From contig CM023538.1 in assembly GCA_013350335.1 (NCBI GenBank), positions 47,300,201 through 47,364,200 on the forward strand: a stretch of 64,000 nt of DNA. Direction: 5' to 3'. Origin of the DNA: Chimonanthus salicifolius (taxonomy: Eukaryota > Streptophyta > Magnoliopsida > Laurales > Calycanthaceae). How positions within the stretch are numbered: the first letter of the stretch is position 1; every line of letters begins with the position of its first letter. The notes beneath the pieces were generated by a model. That model was not told the origin of the DNA. It searched no databases and saw nothing but the letters and a program-made list of their open reading frames with translations. Shown here piece by piece: positions 34,777 through 47,260 of this stretch. The translations under genes and the position numbers were made by a program.

Positions 34777-36157
34777 TTCGAATTTTTTAAGGGATTATTA
34801 GTTTATTATTAGGTTTTTACAACATTAGTTGGAGTATGTGCTAGTATCATATATTGTTTTACTTCATTTAGCAATCTATATGTATATTCCCTTGATAATA
34901 AGTAAAATTGAAAAATTACTCATATTATTACTCGGGAAATGATAGGGACACCGGTATTTTTTATAACAAAAAACACCATGTTTGTTCTTTTGTCCATTTG
35001 TCATCACCTAAGTGGTGAAAGGATACAATTGATGTCCCTTGCTATAAAAAACACTGGTCTTCCTATCAAATTCCTCATTATTTCTTAGATATCTTTTGAA
35101 TTATTTCATATATTTATATATTTTCAGGAATAACACATGAATCTTACGAATCTATGATTTTTCTTCAAAGATTCGTAGGATTCTATGATTTATAATTCAT
35201 GATTTGCAATTCAAGACATAAAATGATTTTATGATAAGATTCGATTTTTGCAACTTATTAAGGAAGAACTCTAACATGTCAACTTGTAACAAATTTGGTG
35301 AGAAATGATGGAAAATGGTGGTTTGCGTCAAGACACTTGAAATGATTCACAATGATGTATCCACCAACTGCATCTGCATTCATGATCTTGTGAGCATAAA
35401 GCAATTAGAAGCAAGAGTAACCTATTGCAAGGAATGTGATTTTTTTTAACATTCAATGTGACACTAAATATTTCTCACAGGTAATGGATAGGCAAACTTC
35501 AGACAAAAATGCACAAAAAAAAAAAAAAATTTACCTCGAGTTTCTAAGCATCAAGTATTGTCCAAAACAAGAGGTTCACATGCATTATTTTTGTTTATTT
35601 TTCCTTACCTTTATGCTACTTACTGCTTTAATTAAGTAGTGCTCAAATGCTACGGCTTTCTTCTACGGCTGTTTAATGCTATAAAATATGAAACTACAAC
35701 ACAAATTTTAGAGTTTGACAAGTCACAAACAATAAAATTGGGCAGTCATGGGCATTCTGGCTTTCCTGCCTCACCATTAAATGACACCATAATGCAAATT
35801 TCAGGTTCATTATGAGAAAATTTGTCTAAGTTGTGGGTAAAAAATAAAAGCCCAACCTCTTTTTTTTTTTAATTTAATGGTACCCACTTAAAAAAAAAAA
35901 CTACTCAAGTAAATACCAAACTTCCAACTTGCTTCTCTTTGCCACTCCTCAAATGTCATTTTCAAATTTCCCAAGCTTTTCCCTTTCAAAAACTAAAAGG
36001 AGGCTTTATTTTTTTTAGTTTCTGACAGGCAGTGAAGAGCATTGCACATTTATAATGGATTGGGCCTTGCGTAGTTGAGTGGTATGGATAGAGGACTTAA
36101 TGGATGTTATAATTCAAAAGGAACTCCTCCATCCAATTATCATAGCTTTGTGAATTT
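34777..36157. other. Intergenic DNA downstream of the orphan RLP exon
   Basis: AT-rich with several poly-A/T runs. The rest of an RLP gene would be expected here on the minus strand, but no LRR-coding sequence is present. Confidence 0.5.
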
Positions 36158-36175
36158 TTATAATTCACACTTTAC

Positions 36176-36508
36176 TTCTAATGATCTGTATAGAATTGAT
36201 AGTTCCTCAAGTTGTGCAAACAATGAGGCATTCAGATACCATGTTCCCAATTCCTGTTCTCTTTGGGCAATCAGGTTTATTGTACTCACTCTACCAGTAG
36301 AGTTGTCACAAGCTACTCCAATCCATTGGCAACAATGACCCTTCCAAGAAGAAAGAGAGGATCCATTGGGGGAGTTGATATCATCTTTAATATTCAACAA
36401 AGCTTTTCTTTCAACGTTTAGGCATCCCTCACAAACACCAACACTGAAAGCGAAGAGAAGAAGAACGCTCATCATCCAAACCCATTTGTACCTCCAACAA
36501 TACGCCAT
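36176..36508 (-). pseudogene. Orphan first exon of an LRR receptor-like protein
   Basis: From ATG at 36508 (a longer frame opens at 36550): MAYCWRYKWVWMMSVLLLFA is a signal peptide, followed by CLNVERKALLNIKDDIN and the LRRNT cap SSWKGHCCQWIGVACDNSTG, then YLNASLFAQLEELSILY, the usual end of RLP exon 1. A possible donor GTAAAG is at 36175. No LRR, transmembrane or tail exons follow down to 33 kb. I infer a fragment left by deletion, although exon 1 itself has no stop. In an intact gene this would target the protein to the plasma membrane as an immune or developmental receptor. Confidence 0.8.
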
Positions 36509-36550
36509 CTTTCTATGTTTTAGAGTTTTGACAGAAACAAATGCTTGCAT

Positions 36551-38136
36551 AGAGAGAGAGAGAGACTATACCATATTTAAGTAATTCAGAGGAAAAGAAG
36601 AGATAAAAAGGGATTGTTCCAGTCACCTTCCAAGCAACCTAGTAAAGACTTCAAGTCTCCCGTCAACTCCTCCCCTTCAATTTACTGCAGATTCCAAATA
36701 TTAATCTTCATTTTACTTTTGACTGGAATGGTCGTTTAAATTTAAGCAGGTCATATACATGTAAGCCCGTCACACACTCTCGTTGTTATCGTTCTAAGAA
36801 CTTCAATGTTCTCATGCATCACTACAATTTATTATTGCCCATCAGTTAATAATTTGATGTTTTCTTGCTTTACTTCAATTTAGGACCCATAAAAAATTAT
36901 TGAAATAAAGCTATTAACGAAGTCTATATTTTTAACATGAGACTTATAAAATTACCTTCAATCAAATTAAATAACTCATAAATTTAAAGATCATAAAAAT
37001 TTTGAAATTAATTTAAATCATATTAAAGCTTAAAGAGATTAAAAATGTGGTTATATTAATTCAATTAAGGTTAAAGTAGTATGCCAGATATTCAAGCGAT
37101 AACTTTTTATAGACTTATGACACGAGGCCAAATATGTTCTATATAAAGGTGAAAAGTCAAAGATTAAAAAAATAATTTAAAGTTATTAAATTAAAAAGCT
37201 TAGTAAAAAAACTTCATTCATCCAAGCAATATAACGTATTGTGATATTAAGATGGCACTTTAAAGTCTTTAATTGCAATGATCGTTTAACTTAGTGCACA
37301 TGGCACTTTAAAGTCTTTAATTTACTGCTGATTCTGAATATTAATCTTTATCACACTTTTGACTGCAATGATCGTTTAACTTAGTCCACATGGTAATAAA
37401 AATAAATATATTAAAATAAAATAAAATAAGTTTGTTATAAAAAAAAAATTGATTTGATTGGTCCAATTAAGATGATCTTTTGATGAGCCTTATAATCATG
37501 TATAAACCTTTTTAAAAGACCCATTTTATAGGGCCAAAGTGTCCCACGTACATATACAGAAATTATGGACTAAATAACAATTTATAGTTATCAAATTTAA
37601 GTTTAAAAACAGTTTCATTGGCTCAATCAAATTTGTTTCTTGTTTCTCATATTAAAATAAAAACTTTTGAAGGGACCCATTACATGAAGCCAAACTCACC
37701 CAATATATATGAGTGCAAATAATTTAAAGTTATCCAATCAGGGATGGTCATTCACAAAATGGTGTGCAGAGTAGGTATAACGTCCAAATTAATATAAATT
37801 TGAATCTACAAAAGGGGAAAAATCAGTCCTCGGGTTTGACTGCTAATTAATTATTTAAATTTATATTTTTACTAATCAAACTAACTTTCTAAATTAATTT
37901 CTAATTTAAATGCACTAAAATATGAATAAATTAAGAATTTAATTAAAAGCCTCTCTGAAATCAATCAAAAGGAAAGGTCGGGTCATTACAATTCCCTTTG
38001 ATAGTTTCTTGTCAACAACTTCTTTTTCACTGCGTATGAGTGTTTCACGTGGAGAGATGCTAACGTCCATGCCACTGCTTCTAGACTTTCGATTTTGTAG
38101 GAACAGGTCTAAATTCTCTCTGGTTGTGAGAAATAC
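36551..38136. other. Upstream flank of the orphan RLP exon
   Basis: AT-rich. At 37250-37390 there is a short direct duplication of CACTTTAAAGTCTTTAATT / GCAATGATCGTTTAACTTAGT-like words. No gene was recognised; the 86-codon minus frame at 37939-38199 resembles nothing I know. Confidence 0.4.
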
Positions 38137-38144
38137 ATCGCATG

Positions 38145-38484
38145 TAAGGCCGTAATTCGAATCGGGTGAGTCGAGTTCTTTAGAATCTAATCCGACCAAA
38201 ATTGATATTTATGGAACTCAACTCGATCCGAATTCTAACCCAAATCAACTCGAATTCTGAGCCGATCTGCATTTTAAACCCATTTTATCCTAATTCTAAC
38301 TGGGTCGAATCAGGTTAGGTCAGGTCAGGTCAGGTTAACTTGTAAAATCCTCAACCCGATCTGACCAGAATTCTATATGGGTTGTTGTCTTCTCAACCTG
38401 ACCTGACCTGTTGACCCAAATTTTTTTACCCGATCCATATGATTTTTCGGGTTGAGCTTTAACCCGACCCAAGTTGCAGCCCTA
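38145..38484. mobile_element. hAT-like MITE, 340 bp
   Basis: The 8-bp duplication ATCGCATG lies at 38137-38144 and 38485-38492. The right end (other strand) TAGGGCTGCAACTTGGGTCGG and the left end TAAGGCCGTAATTCGAATCGG form an imperfect inverted repeat. The interior is rich in GGTCAGGTC / GACCTGACC words. This matches a common plant element type. Confidence 0.8.
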
Positions 38485-38492
38485 ATCGCATG

Positions 38493-40825
38493 GGTGAATG
38501 TCTTACATTCTACAGCTCTTGCATTATTTGCTAGTGGTATGGGTGGTTATCATAGTTATTTTTTATTGTGTTAATCACGATTATTTAACCAACACAAACA
38601 AAGAAGACCTCCCACCGGACATGCCAAAAAGTCAATGGTGATTTGGATATGTGGCTGAATGTAATACAATTATATTTTTATTATATTAACTTTAGCAAAT
38701 TAAAATATAAATTGTACCATATTAATTGTGAAAAATAATTTTTATTTATTTAATTTATGCAAATAAAGTTGATAATGTTAGGAAACAACACTTTTATTAT
38801 TATTTAATTTAATTTAAATCAAGTAACTATTTATATGTTTAGTAAATTTATTTTTAGTTCTCATATAAACAATTATTATTTAATTTTGTAAAGTTAATAA
38901 ACTCTAAATTGTTATAAAATTTTACTTATTTTAACTTGAGTCACAAGAAATTACTTCTTTTTAACTTGAACATTACTTAATTAATTAAGTCAGATTGCAT
39001 GGTCGTAGCTTAAAACTACCCCATTTTTTTTATGAGAAACTGTAAATTAATTAATTTTAAAATCAAATTTATTTTAAATTAAGTAATGATCCATCCACAT
39101 GTGTCCTCCTTGACGTCGACATCCATCCACATGTGTCCTCCTTGACGTCGACATATTTACAACTATCATGTCGTCCTTCTAATATTAACACTTTATTATT
39201 GTTTTTAATAAAAGTCTTCAATGAATTATGTTAGATGTACGTTTAAATTTCTCATTAGTCTTTCTTTATTGGTGATGATTCGATTTTGTCTAGTCGGTGG
39301 ACCTAAATTTTGAATATATGGAAGAATGAAAGATCCAATTAGAGGAAAAAAGGCATAGCGTGTTACACAAATCTTGGAAGTAATGTCTTTTGAATTGTGA
39401 AGTCTTGTTATTGATTGTCCTGCTGTAAATTAGAACGCAATCAACGCATTAATATGGTAGCAATCATTGGCAGAAAAAAACTGAGCCTTCATGTTTTCAA
39501 GACTCTAAGTCCTGTTAGATCCTTTTTTTCTTTTTCTTTTATTTGTAAATTAAGTAACCTTTAAATCAAGTGTTGGATTGAGAATTCTGAACTAAATAAA
39601 ATACCACATTTAAAAAAATTTACTTTCTTTAATTTATTTCGTACTTTAAATATTTGTAAATATTTTTGAAAAAAACTGAATCAAATATTCTTCAGAAAAT
39701 TTATGAAAAAATTGTCATTTGAATAGTAAATCTGAAAGAGGACTAAGGCCTCTCAACGTAGGTTAACTTAGTTTTATTCGATTAAGGGTTTGTTGTGAAA
39801 GAATTATGGTTGTCAGGGTACTTGATTTAATTAGTGCTTATCGTGTCAGGATTACTGTAGTAAAAATAATTAAACATTTTGTTTGAAAGATTTCCCAATA
39901 TGGAGTCCAATATGCATAAACAATTAATCAACTTAAGATGTAAATCCATGAACATATTTAGATAGTGTAAAGATATATGTTTATCAAAAGTCTATATGTT
40001 ATGTATAGCCCATCATTCATTTTGAAAAGAAAAAAATTATCTCGGGCTTTCCTAAATTAATTGTTGAAAAGGTTAGAAGTAGTCTCAACAATCAAGAAAT
40101 ATAGATTATAATAAATATACCTATGGAGAATTAATATAAAAAAAAATAGACTACAAAAGGTTACATTATGTATAGACAAAGTTTAATAATGAAATTAAGA
40201 AGAGAAAAATTGTTTGATTAAAAAGAATTAGGAGATTTTTGTTATCAATTTGCATGTGATCCTCTAAATGACTCAAGAAAAGATCCTCTAAATCAAGATA
40301 TAAGAGAAATTATCCCATAAATTACAATAAATATAAAATACCACACTGAAAAACATAAAGTTTTTACAAAAAGGTCCTTATGCTCATAAATGCTTTAAAA
40401 GAATTACAAACAAGAAAATAAATGAATTAGAATTCTTTTCAGCAAGTATCACAAGCATAGTAATATTGAAATTATCCAGATAATGAAAACAATATAATAA
40501 GCAAATATTAAATATGATAAATGAAGTAAATAAAGGTTGTTATGGAAAAATAACTGCTCTCTAGAATTGAATCTTCTTCCTCAGAAACTTCCTATTCAGA
40601 CTTTCATTTTAATGTTTTAGCAAGTGAGAAATTAATGGCATAAAATAACCCAAAAAACAAAAAGCACATATAGAAAAAAAATAAGACGTATGAAATTGTA
40701 TAATATGTCAAAAGTTTAAAAAAGACTTCGAGAAGGAAAACCTAGTGAGAAAACACATATAACTTTAAGAGATTTAAAAAAAAATTAAATGAAATAATTT
40801 TTTTTTAAAGAATTAATAATGAGAG
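38493..40825. other. AT-rich intergenic DNA
   Basis: No gene was recognised. A perfect 32-bp tandem duplication (39089-39120 and 39121-39152) contains CCTCCTTGACGTCGAC. Confidence 0.5.
39089..39152. repeat. Perfect 32-bp tandem duplication
   Basis: Two identical 32-bp copies head to tail, ATCCATCCACATGTG...GACGTCGAC. Confidence 0.95.
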
Positions 40826-41179
40826 TTGATACTTTTGAATATAGAAAAAAAATTAGAATATAACACTGCAAATGAATTAAATTTATCAACAAGCCAAACT
40901 AATGTAAATGAACTTTTAAGATTTATATTCAGAAAATGGTATACAAAGGTCAGAATGATAGTAACAGAAGATTATTCAATTGATATATTCTGCTTATCAG
41001 ATGTAGGTGCCAAAGGTTTAAAATTCGCGCAGGCTGATATATCTGCCAAAGGGAGGGAATTGCGGAAATTTGATGGGAATTCAATTCTATTCATTACCTT
41101 CGAACAAGCTTACATGGGCTCTTTTATAGTGTTCAGGCTAAAACATTACCAGACTGTGATTACAATAAAATATGCCTAA
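40826..41179 (+). pseudogene. Possible endogenous caulimovirid or related retroelement fragment
   Basis: A 117-codon frame contains FRKWYTKVRMIVTEDYSI followed by LSDVGAKGL. This loosely resembles the region around the aspartic protease of plant pararetroviruses and related elements, with the expected D-T-G-A-D changed. Upstream sequence (40020-40825) has many stops. The similarity is recalled, not computed, and the frame may be unrelated. Confidence 0.25.
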
Positions 41180-41745
41180 ATTGTCTTTAAATATAAATTA
41201 TAATAAAATGTCTAAACTACTCTCAAATAAAATAAAACTAAAACTAAACCTATATAATGAAATAACGAAATAAATAAATAAATATGGTAACATATTCCAC
41301 ATCAGTTGCCATCAGTTTACGCTTGCCATCACTTATAACCTATCACAGTAACTTTGTTTGCCTTATCCTCGTGTTAATTTTCCTGGTTTTCCTTCTCAGA
41401 CTTGCCTCGTCTGCTCACCTTCAATATTTTCCTTCCCACCAATTCAATATTGTTTACATTCCAATTTTCCTTCTTGGTAGCACCCCTTTACAAGTATCCA
41501 TTGCATTGTTCAATGAATTGTAATCTACCTTTTGTGGCATTGGATCTACCTCTTTCTGTCGTCGAATTTCTTCTGCATCTGGATTTGTCTACCTCTGTTA
41601 ACTACATTTTTTACGCTCTAGATTTGTCTGCCTCTATCTTCGATTGTGGTTCCAACTGTCAAGATAAACAAGGTTTGTAAATCTCACGTGTCTGCCTTCT
41701 CTGTTTTCTTCTGTTCATCCGTTGTTGGATCTACATACGTGGAAC

Positions 41746-42359
41746 CAGGGGTCAAAAAATCGGCTCGGCCGATATGTAAATATCGGCCGCTATACGATAC
41801 GGACGATATATCGGCCGATAATTTTATCTCTCATACCGATATCGGCATTTTCTCTCTCCTCCAATATCGGAACCGTGAAAAAATAGCAAAAAACCGTGAT
41901 GAATAGTGGTGAACCGTGACAAAACCGCAAAAAACCGCAAAAAACTGCAAAAAACCGTAAAAAACCGTGAACCCCCTGAGAACTGTAAACCCTGAACCGC
42001 GGAAAACCGCTGAAAACCGCGTAAAACCGCGTAAAACCGTGAAAACCGCGAAAAACCGTGAATACCCCCGAGAACCGTAAACCGTGGAAAACCGCGGAAA
42101 ATCGCGGAAAACCGCGTAAAACCGTGTAAAAACCGCGAAAAACCGTATCGGTGTTTAAATTTTTTTTTTTTTTTAAATACCGATATTTATGAATATCGGC
42201 CGATATTGTGACCAATGTTTCGGACCGAATATCGGCCAATATCGGCCGATATTCAGTATGTACGGCCGATACTTATCGTATCGGCCGATATTACTCGGTT
42301 TAAAAAAACCGATATATATCGGCCGATACGATATGTATCGGCCGATATTTAAACCTTAG
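41746..42359. mobile_element. hAT-like element with internal short tandem array
   Basis: The 8-bp duplication CGTGGAAC lies at 41738-41745 and 42360-42367. Ends CAGGGGTCAAAAAATCGGC and (other strand) CTAAGGTTTAAATATCGGC are imperfect inverted repeats. Both arms are filled with the palindromic word ATATCGGCCGATAT. The centre (41875-42150) is an irregular array of about 10-12-bp units such as AAAACCGCGAA. No transposase. Confidence 0.78.
41875..42150. repeat. Short tandem array AAAACCGCG / AAAACCGTG
   Basis: Over twenty degenerate 10-12-bp units inside the hAT-like element. They create a long FRGF/FSGF-rich frame on the minus strand that is a repeat artefact, not a gene. Confidence 0.85.
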
Positions 42360-42659
42360 CGTGGAACATTGGTTCTATCTTGACTTGACCGGCACATCTA
42401 AACCATTGATTCACTGTTGCTCCACCAAATGCCATCATAGGAACGTTGGATTCTCAAGTTAACTGGTTCAATAATTACAAACTTAAGAGCTATGCATGGA
42501 TAAAAGTGAGCCATGTCAAAAAATCTATTATATCAAATTAATAACTCTAAAAATTCACACATTTTTAGAGATTAAATAAAAGATACATAAATTCTAAGTT
42601 TTCACAAGTATAGCTATATCTATCCAAAGATATTAAGGAAAACAAAATGATATTAAAAA

Positions 42660-45180
42660 TAATAAAAATTTCAATGATTTTTAAAATGGTCGTTGCTCTT
42701 GCATATGGATGGCTAATAATTTGACTAAAAATATAATAAATGCAAAATCTAAAAGAATAAGATTAAGAGAGATATTTAAAATAAATTATAGCATTGAACT
42801 TGGACTTACATTCATATTAGGGATTAAAATGCTAAAGTATAAAATAAAAGGTTAAAATACAATGAGAAAAAAATTCAATTCATTATAAAAAAAAAAAAAA
42901 TCAAATACAAGAATGATGGTTGTTGTTCTTCCCACAAATTAATTACAGTCAAATTAAAAAAAAAAAAAATAGAAAGAGAGTGTTGTAAACTTGTAATGTC
43001 TACGTTTATCCTCTAAGTTTTTATTCTTTGCACAATAAAACATTAAATAGAATAATAATAGTAATAATAAATCTAAAATTATAAACATTAAACTTACAAC
43101 AAATCATTTTCTCAACTACATTGGCTAGGTTGGATTTCCAGGTCTTTACAACCTTTACATGGAACTGTAAATCATTCATGCACCATCAAGCAATCTAGTC
43201 TCTTCATCGATCACTAAATCTATGTTGTCTGCCTCCTTACTGATTTCATGTTGCAATCAAGCCACAAAACTTCCTTTTAATTTGCCGCATTCAAGTCCAA
43301 ACATTAGCAACTGATCGATTCATCTCTGTTTTATAGTGGTTCCTCATAATTTTGGATTCCTTGCTTTTAAAAACAACATTCAGAAACAGAAACCAATGCC
43401 TATGGATTCGTTGTAAAATTGGACTTGCCAACTTTGATCCGCAGGCCCACACAGATCATGCTTCAAGGTATTTAATTTTAGGTAGGATTTTTTCTGCAAT
43501 TTCGGCATTTCAGGTGGGGTCCACATCGTGCTAACTCGTCAGGTGACATGGCCTTTCGAGTTGGATCCCTAAGGGAATAAAATATATTTAATTTATTATG
43601 CTTTTGAGGCTAAAAAGTGTCCTAAATGGGCCAGGCCCAAACAAAGCAAATGGGCCCATATTCAGGTATGCATGGGTTCAATGGGTTGTGCTCAGGTCCT
43701 TTATTTCCAGCATTGATCTGAGCATATATTTGGAGAGCGAATTTGTCAATTTCGTCCAATCGGGCCCGTTCATATTAAATCGGGTTGTCGGATTCGATGC
43801 CCGTATCAAAATTGGAGGCATTTTGGAGTACGAACGACTCTTCTCTATTATCATAAAAAAGATAAATTGAATAAATTGAATTTAATGGAGTTTGAGGTGG
43901 GAATGGAGAGATCAATGGAGAGAGTGCCACATGGGCAAATTTTGTCTTCACCTTTATTTGTATAATATAATAGATAAGTATAGAGTAAGTTTGACATCTG
44001 CCTTATTCGAAACATGGCCAATTTTAAAATTTTATTTAATTAAATATGTTTTCAACAAAAAAACATGATTTAATTTTGCCAATCATGGGAGTCAACTCAA
44101 ATCTAAACATTTAATTATTCGAATTGAAGAAAGGATTGGGCTTGACCGATGTTGTAAAGATAAGATTCACATGAGGCTTATGGTAAGCAGAGGTTAATGT
44201 AACAAGCCCAACGGCTAAACATGTTTCATGCCCTAAATCCGTGGCAAACAAATTCATGCATCAAACGTATCCCTTAGTATGTACACACTCGTAAAATTCA
44301 ATACATAAACACAGCTATAAAATGTAGCACAACTTCCTTGTCAATGTTGAAATGCATGGTATACACTCAAAAAGTGCAATCAATTTTTAAAGTAGCAATC
44401 TACAAGTGACAATAATTTCATTCTCCAACTCTTGCTAATATAAAAAAAAAAAACAATGAAACTCCAAAATCCTATTGCATATGACATGGCAACACATGTG
44501 AGTAGAAATATAGAGGATTGTCTCTAATGTTGATTTACTCAAGTGAGGGTTTCGTTCAGCAATTTCTCTTGAGAAGTTATCCATAGAGGCCTCTTTGATA
44601 GATACTCTCGTTGAATATGTCAAATTGTCCCTATGAACATGGAATCATATGTTAAAGATTATTAAAAACAACATTGAATGTCAAAAGTGCATAGAGTTGA
44701 GTTAATTCCATCGAAATTTGACCTGTCAGTTTGTTGTTGGAGATACGGTTTATTATCATAAGTCCAAATACTCCCTCCTCGTGATAATGTTTGCTTTGGG
44801 AATATCACCAGTTAAAAGGTTATGATACAAGTTCAATGATAATATCTCCTTCCAATATCCTATCTCCAGAGGAATTTTACCAGTCAACTTATTTGAGGAG
44901 AAATCAATTCCGATCATCAGAAGAAGTGGAGTGCCTTCATATGTAATTGAATATCCCCTAGTTGTAAAGGTCGTTCTTAAGCTGTAGTTTATAGCAACAT
45001 TAGTTCCGTGAGTTTTATTTTCATCTATGCCCCAAAATATCCTAATGCACAACCATCATAAGTACTACAATGTGATCCAAGTAGAGATATTGAAATGTAA
45101 CTATGAAGTTTTCTCTGAGTGTATTGCGATTGGTCCAAGCAGGGATATTGATGAAGCAAGGAAGTATGTTTCCTGAAAAT
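42660..45180 (-). repeat. Segmental duplication, copy 1 (RLP 3' end plus flank)
   Basis: Matches about 56590-58640 in order: the part beginning at 42760 (TAGCATTGAACTTG...AAGGTTAAAATACA) with 56650-56720, 43330-43980 with 56980-57560 (GCCCACA...TTCATGCTTC, GGAGAGCGAATT, GGAGTACGAACGACTCT), then the RLP 3' end. A further partial copy lies at 55600-55800, and short pieces at 46230-46320 and 50050-50120. Confidence 0.75.
44410..45180 (-). pseudogene. RLP pseudogene, 3' end only
   Basis: Reads LRTTFTTRGYSITYEGTPLL then MIGIDFSSNKLTGKIPLEIG and SLNLYHNLLTGDIP, the post-island LRRs, nearly identical to 57946-59426 of the intact gene. Downstream pieces of the membrane-proximal part (FNESIY...) are in shifted frames with stops. 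There are no exons upstream. It is a fragment carried by the segmental duplication. Confidence 0.85.
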
Positions 45181-47260
45181 TAATTATCTGAAAAGGCCAG
45201 CAACCTATGTTTTTTGCAAAATGGCCTTCTCTCTCTAAGTCGGGGTTTAAATTCCCTTTTTCATTCCGTGATATCGAAGCTTTGAATACTAAGTATCGGT
45301 GTTCTGATAGTGCCTGAACTCATCGGACTTCCGACAAAGCCCCACAATTTTTTTAAAGTCCCAAAATGTCACTCTCGGATCTGACCCGATGGTCTCCGAT
45401 AGCCCCTATCGGAGATTCGAAAATGTCAGACTTCCGACACTTTCTACTCGGAACTCCGACCCTACCATTCTTTTTTTTTTTTTCTACAATTTGACCTCTG
45501 TAATCCTCCCAAGCTTCCCCATTTGGTCAAGCGAATGCAGCAACACACCCGCTAAGTTCACGCGTGCCAACACTCATATTTCATGGAAATACATTATTGC
45601 GTGAACATTAGGTCGTTACAGTAGCTTAACTGGAAAGAAAACCTCACCCAAACTATGCTCCAATGATTAAAGGTTGAGTGACGATGCCGTGCATATCCAT
45701 GCATTTTACAATGATTATAGGCAGGCGGCCAACAGTTTGTTAAATCAAAATTAAAGGCCAAATATAAAATTGATTAGGATAAATGGCATGATGATGATTA
45801 AAATAAATATAACTCGTGTTGAAAGAGCTAAGAGCTTCTGGATAGGGCCATTAATGGGCTGGTCCAGTGTAGGAAAATCACACTTTTGAATAATGTCTCT
45901 CAATTGGGTTGATATGTAAAAATGTAGTAAATCATTTTATTGGTATCTTTACTAATTTTTGAAATCCAACCAATTCAGTTGTAGAAGATTTCACAATGGT
46001 GCCCGAAATGCCAATTTGTCGTCGTTGCCTCTTCTTATCCAACATAGACCTCACACTAGTCACAAACTAAGAGACTAATATTTTCTGAGCCACCAATTAT
46101 GCCAAGCAAAGTTACACTCTCTGAAGTGTGTGACAATTTATGTAATAAGGTTAGCCATCTTTTTGTGGCTTATGATTGTGGCGGGCCGGTTCGATCCAGC
46201 CCAAGAGGACGGTAGTTTGGAGATTGATTGTAACAATGCAGGTATTGTTGTGGTTGCTAAGTTGGATTTCCTAATCTTTACAACCTTTACATGACACTGT
46301 AAACCATTCAATGTAGCCTCTTCCTCAACCACTGTATTGTATGGAAGAAGAAGAGAAAGTTGGAAACATTTAATGCTTCCTTGAGAGATTTTAAAGAAAT
46401 TAAGGAGATGAATTCATGAAAAAAAAAAAGCAATTAATAGATAATAAAATTTAAATGTTTTTAATTACCCAACTTAAATGGAAGATTTTTTGATTAGTTT
46501 GCTCAATAGACAAGATTTAAGACTATTCAAAATTGTTGAATGATAGTGAATATGGAGTGGTTTCATCGAATCCAAGTCACAAAATGAGGGAATTTGATGA
46601 AGGTAACGTAGGGTTTAATACCTACTTAAATCATTATACTGAAAATAATATTTTTTTACTTAAAATCCTCAGATTTCAATCAAGGACAATGAAAGCGAAA
46701 CTTCGGATATCTACTCTCATTCTCACTCAAAAAGGAGGATATAGTTCTAATTTAGACGGGACAATTTCATGAAAGAAATTAGGATTCTAGAAATTAGATT
46801 CAAACAAGAAATTGAGAATCTGAATGTTAAATTTTAATACATTTAATTAACTAAATTAGATGCAATTAAATTAAATATACATGAATTCTTATTCGACTCG
46901 AATTCAGATTGAAAATTTAAGAATGTTCGAATGAATCAATTTGGATTGTCGAATTACAATTTAATTAAGTAATTGAAATGGATGCAAGACATGAAACTTA
47001 AATTCACCAAATAATTAAAATTCAACAGTTAAATTCAATTTAATTCAAACACATAAAACAAATCAAATTCAAAAGGAAACAAATACAAGACACACCAAAT
47101 TGCTCAAATTTCTTTTTTTTACAAAGCTTGATCGATTCTCAATCTATAGACCTTATTTGTTAAGAAAACAAAAAGAAAGGAAAAAAATAAATAAAAGAAG
47201 GATGTCAATGTCTGTTGGGCTTGCAAGCCTGGTTGAATTTGGTCGAACGAGTTTCATGTT
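45181..47260. other. Intergenic DNA and small repeat pieces
   Basis: 45270-45480 holds TCGGAGA/CTCCGA-type inverted words of an unclassified repeat. 46230-46320 repeats part of the RLP downstream flank (compare 43130-43210). No gene was recognised. Confidence 0.4.

Noticed and set aside
37939..38199. 86-codon minus-strand frame as an exon
   Set aside because: No similarity recognised, no convincing splice sites, and it overlaps the end of the hAT-like MITE.
41790..42239. 149-codon FRGF/FSGF-repeat protein on the minus strand
   Set aside because: A translation of the short tandem array inside an hAT-like element with a matching target duplication.
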